Below, piece after piece: positions 1 through 10,222 of a stretch of DNA of 64,000 nucleotides. The first letter of the stretch is position 1, and the number at the start of each line of letters is the position of its first letter. A model generated the notes under the pieces. It was given only the letters and a program-made list of their open reading frames with translations. It did not search any database and was not told the origin of the DNA. Made by a program: the position numbers and the translations under genes. The stretch comes from Lactuca virosa (taxonomy: Eukaryota > Streptophyta > Magnoliopsida > Asterales > Asteraceae), in NCBI GenBank assembly GCA_928212115.1, contig CAKMRJ010005412.1, forward strand, positions 246,068,681 through 246,132,680, in the 5' to 3' direction.

Positions 1-100
1 AGCGATAACTGGAAGAAAAATGAGTCTAACACTGATAAATATGAAAGTTACACAAGTTAGAAATTTCGGGTTGTCACAGTTGGATTCTGGAGGAAGTTGG
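1..100 (+). pseudogene. Gypsy integrase fragment, left of the nested insertion
   Basis: Codons at 71-100 read LSQLDSGGSW. They join across the GTTGG target duplication to DTYLPLAEFSY at 7673 onward. Together this is the integrase stretch just after the catalytic core of Ty3/gypsy elements; the nested chromovirus at 21418-25029 has the equivalent GGSWDTYLPLVEFSY. The part before position 70 is too decayed to align by eye. The rest of this element (5' LTR, gag, most of pol) lies upstream of the window. The assignment rests on the clean join and on the matching gypsy sequence on the other side. Confidence 0.55.
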
Positions 101-848
101 TGTTGGGTTTTGAGCATTCTAACACTCCTATGGTGTACATGCAACCCTATAAACCTTGGATCTATGTTTTCTCTATTATACATGCAATATATTAACTATT
201 CCAAGGTTTCATCCTAACTAGCATATTATGAAGCACCTATCTACAAAGTTCTAGTTAGAGACATACCTTTTGATGTAGCTTGATTTCTTCAAGCTTTAAG
301 AGCTTAGCCCCAATAGTGTGGAAGCTCAAATGGAATCACAAATCACCAAAACACCTTGGAAGAACTTGAGAGATATAATATGTATGCATACTAAAATGGC
401 CCCCTCTTATTTTCACACACTTGTTCCAATTTTGTGAGCCAAGGACCCCTTTATATATTATGGAGGATTAGGGTTACATCCATGTAAACCCTAATACCAT
501 GACCTTTCATTTACATAGGATCCATGGGTTAAAAGCTCCATGGACCATCCATGAAAGCTTAGCCCAACCAAATGAACTTGGCCCATCCATATATATAAGA
601 GTCCATATTTAATTAGTTCTTTTTGATCACTTAATTAATTCTAAATTAATTCTTGATCAATACTAATTAAATAATATGATTCCATATTAATATATTAGAA
701 CTTATAATTATAATATAAATCATAAATATACTATTCTCAAAAGACTATCCATATAAATTGTGCCGGTGAAGTGCAACCCAAATGGACCATGCCGGGTCGG
801 GTCAAGTACATACCAAATATAGTTATGGACTTAGACATTAATCCAACA
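101..848 (-). repeat. 3' LTR of the SIRE-like element
   Basis: Plus-strand reading begins TGTTGGGTTTTGAGCATT and ends AATCCAACA. It repeats at 6916-7667 with scattered substitutions and short indels. Because the element is antisense this is its 3' LTR. A TATA-like TATATAAAG (minus strand, 449-457) lies in the same place as in the other copy. Confidence 0.93.
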
Positions 849-860
849 GTCTCCACTTGG
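849..860 (-). other. Polypurine tract of the SIRE-like element
   Basis: On the minus strand CCAAGTGGAGAC directly precedes the LTR start TGTTGG. Its position and purine content fit the plus-strand primer site. Confidence 0.6.
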
Positions 861-2473
861 ATAAGTCTAAAACTATTATTGAGTATGACTTCAAAACCTA
901 CTGGCAATCGTAGCTCTTAAAGCCGCTGTCGAACTCTGACCTTGTCAATGACTTGTCCATAGATAAGGGATCATATATTCCTCCATTCTAGATATCATAT
1001 GGACTGAGACATGGATTATAATCATTCTCTCTGTCCATTTGTTGTTTCCCGATTTTCGATTTATGATGACTGACTGATTGAACAAATCAAATCAGTCCTG
1101 GCTTGGCCAAGCACTCACATGTGTCATCGCTAAATCATCGAGGGGCCCACATATATCGCTTTTATCCCGAAGGTAAAAGGAATGGATAAACTTCGACTCA
1201 TATGGCTTGTTCTACTACTTGTTGAATCATACACAAAAGGCACGTTTTATAACATCGAGTTACCAATGCGTTTTCGTGCAATCAATGTATAACCAACTCA
1301 TAGTAACAACTCATATCTCTAGGTTTTAAGAATATAAGATATTATCGTCTCATGATCACTCGTGATAAAATCCATGAAGTGATTCAAATGAGCGTGGTTG
1401 AATCCAATACTCAGAACTTATGAGCACTCATGAGTGTTGTAGCACCACTTTGCCACCAACTTGGACCTCTACAAACCAACCCATGACAGTCTTGATTCAT
1501 ATCTACTTCAACATATGACCGACTGTGGATGGTTTGAATACACTTAATCATTCTGGAAGTCAAAACATGCAAGTGAAACACAAGAATAAATGAATCAAAT
1601 ATGGTATCAAACCCTATGAATATAAATAAACACTTTATTTATCACCATACTGATTACTCATTATTCATTGTTTCGGTTTTATCAACTTTATACTTGAATT
1701 AAAAACACTAGTTGTCCCATGCTCCAAGCATGTACACTATGTTTTTCTTAAACAATAGCTTTGCCATACACCAAGTATGCACTCTATGTTTGTCTATGAT
1801 CCTTACTTTGTGAAATAAACCAATTGAACATAATTTCAATGATTCTAATTTCACACTCCCAAATCCTTATCGAAAAATGTGAGAATTTCAAATTCCTATC
1901 ATTTATCGAAATCTGTTTAGATTTTAAACTTATATGCACTGACCCTCCTGTAATGAATATGTACAAAGTCACAAAGACTTGTCAACAGTCATTATAAGGT
2001 ATTCCAATGGAGATCAACTCCATGGAAACTAAGTCTCATATTCAAAGTACATTGCTTTGGACATGCTTCTTGCATTAAGTTTTTCTAATCTTACACAGAA
2101 CACTCCACCTATGGAGACAACTCCATATTCTCATTTTGACTATCACTTCTGAATAAGAGATGCCTCTTTTCAGAATATGTCAATATGGTCCTTCCAAAAT
2201 TAGCACTATACTTCCAACTGTCCCTGAGCAACCAATCTTTGGTAAACCTCAGATTGTCCTCGACAATTGCTTAATCATTTTAGTCATATCCAATTCTAGA
2301 CCTTTTCCTTCTTAATGCCTCTGGGCATTTGGAAAAATTTAGAAATGACAAATATTATAGCACATGCAATCGATCCTGTACCCAAAGCAAATGGTACACG
2401 ATTCATGATGTCTCACATAAAGACATGATTCTAGACCAGTCTTTTGCTACAATATTTTTATTTGCCATGTTTT

Positions 2474-2520
2474 CAAAATTTGACTATGAAGAGGGATGCC
2501 GTAATCATAATCGAATTTTG
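2474..2520 (-). repeat. Hairpin with loop containing GGGATGCCGTAAT (copy A)
   Basis: Arms 2474-2488 and 2506-2520 are 15 nt each and pair at 13 positions; one of the two exceptions is a G-U pair in the sense (minus) RNA. The 17-nt loop (2489-2505) is identical to that of the hairpin at 5336-5382, although the stems differ. Confidence 0.7.
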
Positions 2521-2950
2521 AGAACGCAATATATAGAATTTCCTTAAGTTGAACCAATCCAACATGAAATTCATATATATATTCTTGACTAAAGATGATT
2601 AAGGTCTCAATCTAAGCCTTTAGAACTGAAATGAAGTATATCCTCTCCCTTAATTATAGAAAAAACAACTTTTTCAATCCCTGCAGCCTCACGAATTGAA
2701 ACTTTTGTTTTCTATAATTAACATTGCTAACTTGCAACACTAACAATAATTATCATGCTCCCACTAACATGATGATTATTAGCATAACACTTATGCTCCC
2801 ACTAGCTTTGACATGTACTCAGAAATCAGCTGGACTTCTAGAAATCAATACTTTATTGACTTTCTTACCAAAGTTCAGATTTCTGATACGAGATGCTTTG
2901 ATGAAACTTTATCAAAATCATACACCTTTCCTTAGATAGCATGCATGTGT

Positions 2951-3011
2951 GTCTAAACAATTTCAGAACTATGAAAAGGGATGCCGTAATCATAGTCTCA
3001 ATTGTTTAGAC
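2951..3011 (-). repeat. Hairpin with loop containing GGGATGCCGTAAT (copy B)
   Basis: The outer arm pairs GTCTAAACAATT with AATTGTTTAGAC, the inner arm pairs ACTATG with CATAGT, and a small asymmetric internal loop separates them. The apical loop 2974-2990 differs from copies A and C at one position only. Confidence 0.7.
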
Positions 3012-4459
3012 CTTTTGCCATCTGCTTCAATCTACTTGGTGGAAGTGTTTCCTCACCATCATTTTCATGAATCGGAGAGAAACCTTATGACCTTAGATTT
3101 TATGGTGTATGTGTTCTTATCCATGTGAATCGTCAAAACCATAGTCACAAGACAAGGATAATGACAAATCCAAACTCATATGGACTGAACTTATGCAATC
3201 TTAACTTCTTGCCACCTGGCAGTACAGGGCCTGCCATTGCTTCCAAGTTGTTATGCAACCAACCAATGAGAACTTTCAGAACTCCTATGCAAAGCCAACT
3301 TTAACTGGAACGGGCACAGAATATGTCAACACGATAGGTTATAAACCTCAAGTCGTGTGCTAGTGAAGAACCTCAGGTTTTATTCTTGATTAGTTCTTGA
3401 AATTCTTTTTAGGATCCTTAAGACTCCCACTATCCTCTTGACATATAAGACTATCTTGCCAAATATTCAAGAGATAGTGCGGATTCTTTATCAAGACAAA
3501 CACTTCACACAATTGGCCTTAGTTGGTCTTTGTTTTATCCAAAACATCACAACTTACCAATTTCAAATGTACAAGAGTAGGACACTTTTACTCTTACATT
3601 TGACAAGTGTTTTAAACCTTTCTTTAAGATATGTCACTCAAGTTACAATCTTGGAGTATGACTCTAAGAATTGTTTTGGAACGAAGTATGACTCATCTTC
3701 CTGATCTAACCATTTCAACAATTCATGACTCCTCTTCTTAGTCATAAGAATGCACTAAGATGACCTTTAGAGGACTAATTGTGATATGATTTCTAAATCA
3801 TTAAGATGATCACAAACATGATACTAAAGTACTCTCCCATTTTCAGATTTGAGAAACTTTTATCTTTCTGCCTAATTTGATTCTTCCCATTCGTTCTTAC
3901 ATACATTGAGACTTTTCCAATGTTTCAGAATTATACTTAAACTTGTAAGTATAACCATATTTACTAAACTTTAGTAAATAAAATAGTCTTAACGAGCTTT
4001 GTGGTGGACATGACCAGTGCACAAGAATGTGTACTCGATCCCTTTAGTCCTTCACTTGACTCACACATCCATGTGAACAAGTAATTAGTCTTGATTTTCC
4101 AATGCTTGAAAGTTCTCATTCATCATACTATTCAACTTGCATGATTCCAAGTTTCGGTCCAATTGAAACTTGGGCGATGAGGAACTTTCCTGATTTGGTA
4201 AATTTAGACACTAACACAAATGAAAGAATCAAATCCATTTTCCAATATTGCTGTCAGTGGAATCATATAAGCAACAATTTTCCACAAATGCCATTGTAAG
4301 GATACTTCAAATAAATAAAATTAAACAATTTCTTTTATTTTAAAACTTTGCGGAAAAAACTTATCCTTACAATCCACATGGAAAATTGTTGTTATCTATT
4401 CCTTAGCAATATATCATAACTTCTTAAGCAACTGCTCAAAATTCTGATGCGATCGAAAT

Positions 4460-5290
4460 CCACCTTCGCGATCAGAATCAGCATATACTTCCTTTAAGAT
4501 TTCTATCTATTCTTTGATTCTTAAAACATCAACATGTGACCCAGTCACATCATGTAATGAGGATCTCAGAACTTAACAGAGTTAGATAATGGGCTGTACC
4601 TGATGTAGAGTCAAACTTATTGACTTTAACATCCTTAGGTAAATTTGGCAGCTTTGCAATCAACGCCCCTTCCTTTGGCAAAATAAACATATGGACCCTT
4701 TGGTAATGGGACTATCTCAGACTTAGCCTTTCTCTTTACCATTTGGTCAACCGGGTTGACTATGGCCAATCCCTTTCCATTGGGAAGAGAATTCTTTTTC
4801 TGGATTTCCAGTGTCACCATTGTCACTGTCCATAAAGTTTTTGGGAAGTTGATCTTCTAATCAAATTTGCTTTACTATCGTTCCAAATCATTGCTGATTC
4901 AGCAGCACCAAGCAAATAGATATGATCATTAAGGTTCATGTCATAGTTGTTTCATAGTAGTCCCAAAGGAACTCACTATGTGACTTAGAAAGTGATTGAA
5001 CATCCAACTTTCTCAAGACTTTGACACCCAACTCTCCCGGCTTGTCAATATGTGACTTCATCTCTAAGATGTGATCACACATAGACCTTGCTTGCCATTA
5101 GGGCTTGAGTGACCTTGAACTTGTGGGTTAGGGAGAATAATTGGAGGAGGTGGAGGAAGAGAAGTATGACTTCCATGAGCCAAACTCGGGAAGTCATATT
5201 CATTAGGAAAGCTTGGTTTGGGAAGATCATTGTTGTCTAAACCAGACATCAACAATGGGAGAAATTCACGTAAAGTTGATTTAAGTCCTT
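4460..5290 (-). pseudogene. Decayed copia Gag (SIRE-like)
   Basis: Reading the minus strand, this stretch gives fragments in shifting frames that line up in order with SIRE-type Gag. First comes a proline-rich segment near 5120-5200. Next, around 4960-5070, are CDHILEMKSHIDKLGELG and LDVQSLSKSHSEFLWDYY, the helical Gag core. Then LGAAESAMIWN falls near 4890-4920. Last, near 4680-4740, is KRKAKSEIVPLPKGPYVYF, which precedes where the zinc knuckle should be; the knuckle cysteines are not preserved. Stops interrupt the frame at several points. The fragments after this (4550-4640) still resemble the Gag-protease linker. The protein would have formed the particle shell in the cytoplasm; this copy cannot. 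The family call is by eye only. Confidence 0.55.
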
Positions 5291-6010
5291 AATATAACAC
5301 CCAATATGATATATTAAGGCTAGGACCCAACAAACTATTTTATAACTTGGAAGAGGGATGCCGTAATCCAAGCTATAAAATATTTGAAGGTAGGTGAATG
5401 ACGATTCACCAATTTCCACCAAGATAAACGAAATGTATTATTAGGTTTTAATTGGTTTTGAAACTCCTAGATTCTTTTGAGATTCATTGAACTTTTCAAT
5501 GGCATGTTTCAATCTCGAGGGTGCCCTTCAGGTTTTGTGACTGGGATGCCGAGGATCACAAAACAAGGTGTGAAGTAACCATGCAAATATACTTGGTACC
5601 CTTAATATTTACCCCTCAATCGATGTGCCGGTTAACCACACACGCTCCAACGATACTATGATAAACATTAAGTTACCCTTTGCCTACCTTGTTAAGTCCA
5701 GGTTAGTGTGCCGGTTAACCACACACGCTCCACTAACAGCTTAAACAAAGTGCAAAGTGTAATTTCATGGATTAGCACCTTATTCACATTTTCCTAAGTA
5801 ACTAAGATTGGGAATTTATAAGTGTTTAGTTACTTAGTATTTATCATTATACTTATAATGAAGGGAGAATTATAGTCCTTGTCCTACCTGTTCGGCTAAC
5901 GACCCTCCACCGGTCAAGGAAGCGGTTAGTGAGAGTGGACACCCATTAAACTGCCATTTTATAGGCAGTAACCTTATACCCCCCTTATAGACCGGCTTCG
6001 TGAATGAGGC
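5286..6010 (-). repeat. Cluster of hairpins in the 5' leader of the SIRE-like element
   Basis: Between the Gag remnant and the primer site lies a run of foldbacks. At 5289-5321 CCTTAATATA pairs with TATATTAAGG. At 5336-5382 a 15-bp stem caps a 17-nt loop with GGGATGCCG. At 5532-5564 GTTTTGTGA pairs with TCACAAAAC around a loop with GGGATGCCG. At 5619-5654 and 5702-5737 two hairpins have an identical 22-nt loop starting TGCCGGTTAACC but different stems. Near 5904-5937 CTAAC pairs with GTTAG, and near 5951-5970 CTGCC pairs with GGCAG. In sense orientation this is the leader, where packaging and dimerisation signals of retroelements usually lie. Confidence 0.65.
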
Positions 6011-6339
6011 CTACTAATGGTAAGACGACTTGCTCTTATACATATAATATATTAATTTTTAATATTATAATAGTATAAGGGGTGTATTTTAGACATTTAA
6101 AATACTTGGTGGTTTAATCTATTAATTAAACTAGACTTTTAATTTAATTAAACTCAAACCATATATTTATGGATTAATAATACTCTTTTAATTAAACGCT
6201 TTAATTAACTATTAATAAAGTCCATAAGAGTTAATTTGAACTATTCAACAAAACATCATAATTCCAATTATTAAACTTAAAATTAAAACCATATAATTAA
6301 TTGTTTAAGTTATGAACCCAATGGTTTTAGAATTCAATT

Positions 6340-6600
6340 CTTTTTTTCATAAAAAACTTTTCTCAAATTCCAAAACTTGAGGGCAAGTTTTGTAATTCTT
6401 GAAAACCTTTGGATTCCATAACTTATGGAATTAATGATGTTTTATGATGAAACTTTCCATGTTCCATAACTTAAGAACAAGTTATGGAATTCTTTAAAAC
6501 ATTAAAACCGAATTTTGTCACTCCATAAAAACTTTGAATCAAATTTTTTTTTTTTTTTGAAAAAAAACTTTCATATCCATAACTTATGGAAGTTTCAAAA
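6340..6600 (-). repeat. Palindromic CCATAACTTATGG-type repeats near the primer site
   Basis: Four related short foldbacks occur at 6371-6392, 6414-6430, 6462-6489 and 6576-6590. Arms change in concert: CAAAACT with AGTTTTG in the first, CCATAACT with AGTTATGG in the third. They are embedded in long A and T runs. Confidence 0.6.
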
Positions 6601-6901
6601 ACCCTTAAGATCACAACTTTAAAAAAAAACTTTTGAGCTCCAAAATTTTATGACAAAACTATGTAAACTCCTTAAAACATTTAGATCAAACTTTTAAAAC
6701 TAATAAAATAATCATATCATTTTATCTTTTACTAAATTTGACCTAATTCAACTTATATAACAAATGATTCAAATTTTACAAATAATTCGTTTTTCACAAA
6801 ACAAGTAATTATCTTAAAATTTGACAAACGTCATTTTTTTTTTTCCTTTTTTTCAACTTGAAAATAAAACATTTGTATCAATATAACAGAAAACAACCCA
6901 T

Positions 6902-6914
6902 GGCTCTGATACCA
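6902..6914 (-). other. Primer binding site (initiator Met tRNA) of the SIRE-like element
   Basis: The minus strand reads TGGTATCAGAGCC, complementary to the 3' end of plant initiator Met tRNA. One base separates it from the LTR at 6916. It fixes the orientation as minus. Confidence 0.92.
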
Positions 6915-6915
6915 C

Positions 6916-7667
6916 TGTTGGGTTTTGAGCATTCTAACACTCCTATGGTGTACATGCAACACTATAAACCTTGGATCTATGTTTTCTCTATTATACATGC
7001 AAATATTAACTATTCCAAGGTTTCATCCTAACTAGCATATTATGAAGCACCTATACTACAAAGTTCTAGTTAGATGACATACCTTTTGATGTAGCTTGAT
7101 GTCTTCAAGCTTTAAGAGCTTAGCCCCAATAGTGTGGAAGCCTCAAATGGAATCACAAATCACCAAAACACCTTGGAAGAACTTGAGAGAATATGTATGC
7201 ACGCTAAAATCGGCCCACTCTTATTTTCACACACTTGTTTCAATTTTGTGAGCCAAGGACCCCTTTATATATTATGGAGGATTAGGGTTACATCCATGTA
7301 AACCCTAATACCCATGACCTTTCATTTACATAGGATCCATGGGTTAAAAGCTCCATGGACCATCCATGAAAGCTTAGCCCAACCTAAATGAACTTGGCCG
7401 ATTCCATATATATAAGAGTCCATATTTAATTAGTTATTTTTTGATCACTTAATTAATTCTAAATTAATTCTTGATCAATACTAATTAAATAATATGATTC
7501 CATATTAATATATTAGAACTTATAATATATTAATATAAATCATAAATATACTTTCTCAAAAGACTATCCATATAAATTATGCCGGTGAAGTGCAACCCAA
7601 ATGGACCATGCCGGGTAGGGTCAAGTACATACCAAATATAGTTATGGACTTAGACATTAATCCAACA
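6916..7667 (-). repeat. 5' LTR of the SIRE-like element
   Basis: This is the upstream LTR in element orientation, TG...CA, next to the primer site. It differs from the 101-848 copy by scattered substitutions and small indels. The minus-strand TATATAAAG at 7263-7271 is the likely core promoter. Confidence 0.93.
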
Positions 7668-8397
7668 GTTGGGACACTTACCTTCCACTAGCCGAGTTCT
7701 CCTACAAAAATAGTTATTATGCTAGTATTGATCGACCGTCATTTGAGATGTTGTGTGGGAGAAGGTGCAGGACCCCGGTTTGCTAGGGGGAGGTCGGACA
7801 TCGAGTCATGGGGAGTACAGAAGTTGTACTTAAGAGTACATAAGTTGTACTTAAGAGTACAGAGTTGATTCAGCATATGCACGACAGATTGCGAGTCGCC
7901 CAAAGCCGGCAGAAGAGTTATGTCGATCGGCAGCGTTCGGACCTTAAGTTATAGGTAGGAGATTTCGTGCTTCTGAAGGTGTCACATTGGAAAGGTGTTA
8001 TCCGTTTTCGGAAGCGGGGCAAGTTGGGCCCCAGATTTATCGGACCTATCAGAATTTCGGCCTGAGTGGGTGCGGTAGCATACCAGCTGGATTTGCCTGA
8101 TGAGCTCAGTCAGATCCATAACATCGTCCATGTGTCGCAGCTTCGAAAGTGTGTAGCCAACGAGTCTGTAGTTGTTCCTCTAGATGATATTCAGGTTGAT
8201 GATCGACTGAACTATGTGGAGAGGCCGGTATTTTAGACCAAAAGACTAAGATTTTACGTAACAAGGAGGTGTCATTGGTCAAGGTCTAGTAACAACACCG
8301 AAAGGGTTCCGAATGGACCTTGGAACCCGAGGCGGAGATGTGAGAACACTACCATGATTTGATGGCGGTAGCAGACTTCGAGGACGAAGTCTAGTTC
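7668..8397 (+). pseudogene. Gypsy chromovirus integrase C-terminus and chromodomain-like tail
   Basis: This continues the integrase begun at 1-100: DTYLPLAEFSYKNSYYASID, then a YGRKCRTP-like stretch, then RVAQSRQKSYVDRQRSDL, VGDFVLLKVS and GKLGPRFIGPY. It ends with VVVPLDDIQVDDRLNYVERPV and a decayed chromodomain with EWTWEPE. These match, in order, the C-terminal 250 residues of the nested chromovirus at 21418-25029. Stops occur near 7951 (TAG), 8065 (TGA) and 8234 (TAG), and there are frameshifts after 8235. A 24-bp tandem duplication (near 7820-7862) disrupts the linker. Chromodomain-type tails are known to steer integration to heterochromatin. The polypurine tract and 3' LTR follow directly. 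Confidence 0.8.
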
Positions 8398-8411
8398 AAG
8401 TGGGGGAGAGT
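8398..8411 (+). other. Polypurine tract of the left gypsy element
   Basis: AAGTGGGGGAGAGT directly precedes the LTR start TGTAACATA. This is the typical plus-strand priming site. Confidence 0.75.
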
Positions 8412-10162
8412 TGTAACATATATTCTTTTTCAGGTTTGCTTTTGGACCCTTGAGTTTTGATTTGTTTCAAGAAGGGTCCCCGATGTCAAAATCCGTGACT
8501 TTTGGTGTTGCTCGAGTACGCGGGGCATACGCCTTGGTACGTTGAGCATACTATGTCATGTGCCAGTACCTTGCACATACTCCGGTATGCTAGGTGTACG
8601 TGGTTCAGACCAAAACCCTAATAATTAGGGTTTGTGCACTATTTAAACACCATTATGGCCCCAAGACCTTCTCCTTTATCAGCCTCCATCCCAAGATCAA
8701 CCCTCTTTGCAAACCCTAGTTTATTTTGAGCATTTTGAGCTTTTTGGAGTGATTGTGTGATTCCTTGTTTGTGAAGAATGATCTTCAAGAAGAAAGCTTT
8801 GCTCTCAATACTTTGGATCCAACATCTCCTCTTGATTATGCACCATTTGGAAGTATAAAGCTCCAAACTTGGCTTATGTTCCTTTAGATCTTAGTTAAGC
8901 CTTGTTTTCTTCCTTTTTGTCGCCAAAGTTTAGGGCTTGATGAGTATGAGCTACTCATAAGCCTTCAAGGTGTTCTTTCAGACGTATTTAGACATCTCAA
9001 GTCATAATGATGCAAGCTTGGACTTTGATTCGTCCCTATACAAGAGTTAGAGTGTAGAAAAGGGTGAAATAAGCTTGGTTTTTAGTGTTGGCCTTCTTGT
9101 AGCCCTACAACGGCATACAGTTTGCAACTTTATGGCTTTAGGGGTCTTAGTGGGTTCAAAAATAAGTTTTCGTCGTAGGGTCTTAAGGCATTAAGACTTT
9201 TTGCATGAGGGGTGCATATGTCGGGCGTAACTCCCTGTACGTCGCACATACTGCATCTCAGTCGTGATCCACCACTTCGTCTGAGTACGCTGTGCGTACC
9301 AAAATGGTACATCGAGCGTACGACCCAGTCCAACTTGGGGTGATTTTTGGGCCTTAATTGTTTTGCTTTCTTGTTGGGCTGGACCATGGACTTTCTTATT
9401 ATTGAGCCACTTCTGATGGTGGGCCCATATTGGACCATGGATGATCCTTGGGCTTGGGCCTAGGATTTTATTAGGTTTAGAAGGCTAGCTTGGCCCTTTT
9501 TACCTTGGACATTAGACAAGTGTTGTAGGTTTGTAGTTTTAGGTTATGTTTCAATTATTAATTGCGACCCTATTGTTTAGTTAGCACACAGATTTCTCTA
9601 GTCCAGCAGCCCGAGCGTTTATCTGAGATTTTCAGTAGTTGAGGTGTGTTTCCTCACTAGATCCATGGGTCGAAGGCACCAATTCCGACCCATTGTTTGT
9701 TGTGTAGAGTTTTGGATGCTATGTGATGATTATATGGAAAACCAAGATCTGACCCCTGGCATTTGCATGAAAGACCAGGATCTGGCCCCTGGCAGTTATA
9801 TGAAAGACCAAGATCTGGTCCCTAGCATTAGTAGGAAAGACCGAAATTTGGCCCAAGGCACTGAACGAAAAGACTGCGATTTGGCCCATATCATTTATCT
9901 TCTTTCATGTGTAGTGTTTGGTACTTGGGGAACACACTAAGCGTTATGCTTACAGTTTGTGTTTATGGTTTCAGGATCTTCCAGTTCCAAAAGGAAAGGA
10001 CCCGGCGAGATGGCACAACATCCTCCCCTCACAGTTTCCGCATTTGCAATAATTTGTACTCTGATGATTTAATACTATGATTTGTATGGTTTCCGAACAA
10101 CTAATGAATGTTTTGAATGACTTTTAAATGAAAAAAAAATATTGTTATTTTAGGACATTACA
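8412..10162 (+). repeat. 3' LTR of the left gypsy chromovirus, with 33-bp tandem repeats
   Basis: It starts TGTAACATATATTC and ends GGACATTACA, an imperfect terminal inverted repeat, and follows the purine tract. The length of about 1.75 kb is usual for Tekay/Del-type LTRs. The partner LTR is outside the window, so the right edge rests on the terminal motif alone. Five 33-bp repeats lie at 9734-9898. Open frames on both strands within it have no recognisable product. Confidence 0.75.
9734..9898 (+). repeat. Five 33-bp tandem repeats inside the LTR
   Basis: Units start at 9734, 9767, 9800, 9833 and 9866, each with a core like AAAGACCAAGATCTGGCCCC. The last two are the most diverged. The period is a multiple of three, so one frame stays open across them, but I see no sign that it is translated. 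Confidence 0.9.
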
Positions 10163-10181
10163 GTATTCTTCCTATGTCTAC

Positions 10182-10182
<1 letters not shown>

Positions 10183-10217
<35 letters not shown>
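10183..10217. repeat. (CT)n microsatellite
   Basis: An uninterrupted CT run of about 17 units lies just outside the 3' end of the left gypsy element. Confidence 0.95.

Positions 10218-10222
<5 letters not shown>

Larger units (their letters stand above)
861..4459 (-). other. Non-coding interior of the SIRE-like element
   Basis: No frame on either strand gives a recognisable protein. The stretch is AT-rich and rich in short inverted repeats. Examples are the ATGGAC...GTCCAT foldback near 1001-1040, GACTGATT/AATCAGTC near 1070-1098, and the two conserved-loop hairpins at 2474-2520 and 2951-3011. In a complete copia element pol would lie here, so pol has been replaced or has decayed beyond recognition. 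Confidence 0.6.
101..7667 (-). mobile_element. SIRE-like Ty1/copia derivative, coding-poor, intact termini
   Basis: A complete LTR element lies on the minus strand. It has LTRs at 101-848 and 6916-7667, both TG...CA, and a target duplication GTTGG at 96-100 and 7668-7672. A primer site complementary to initiator Met tRNA sits beside the right LTR, and a purine tract beside the left one. The 6 kb internal region holds only a broken Gag remnant (about 4460-5290); I could not recognise protease, integrase, reverse transcriptase or RNase H. It therefore resembles a large retrotransposon derivative (LARD) mobilised in trans. The Gag remnant resembles SIRE/Maximus-type copia. It inserted into a gypsy integrase gene and joins cleanly on removal. 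LTR divergence looks like a few percent. Confidence 0.9.

Noticed and set aside
9130..9438. A 102-codon minus-strand open frame
   Set aside because: It lies inside the 3' LTR of the left gypsy element with no domain, signal peptide or recognisable promoter.
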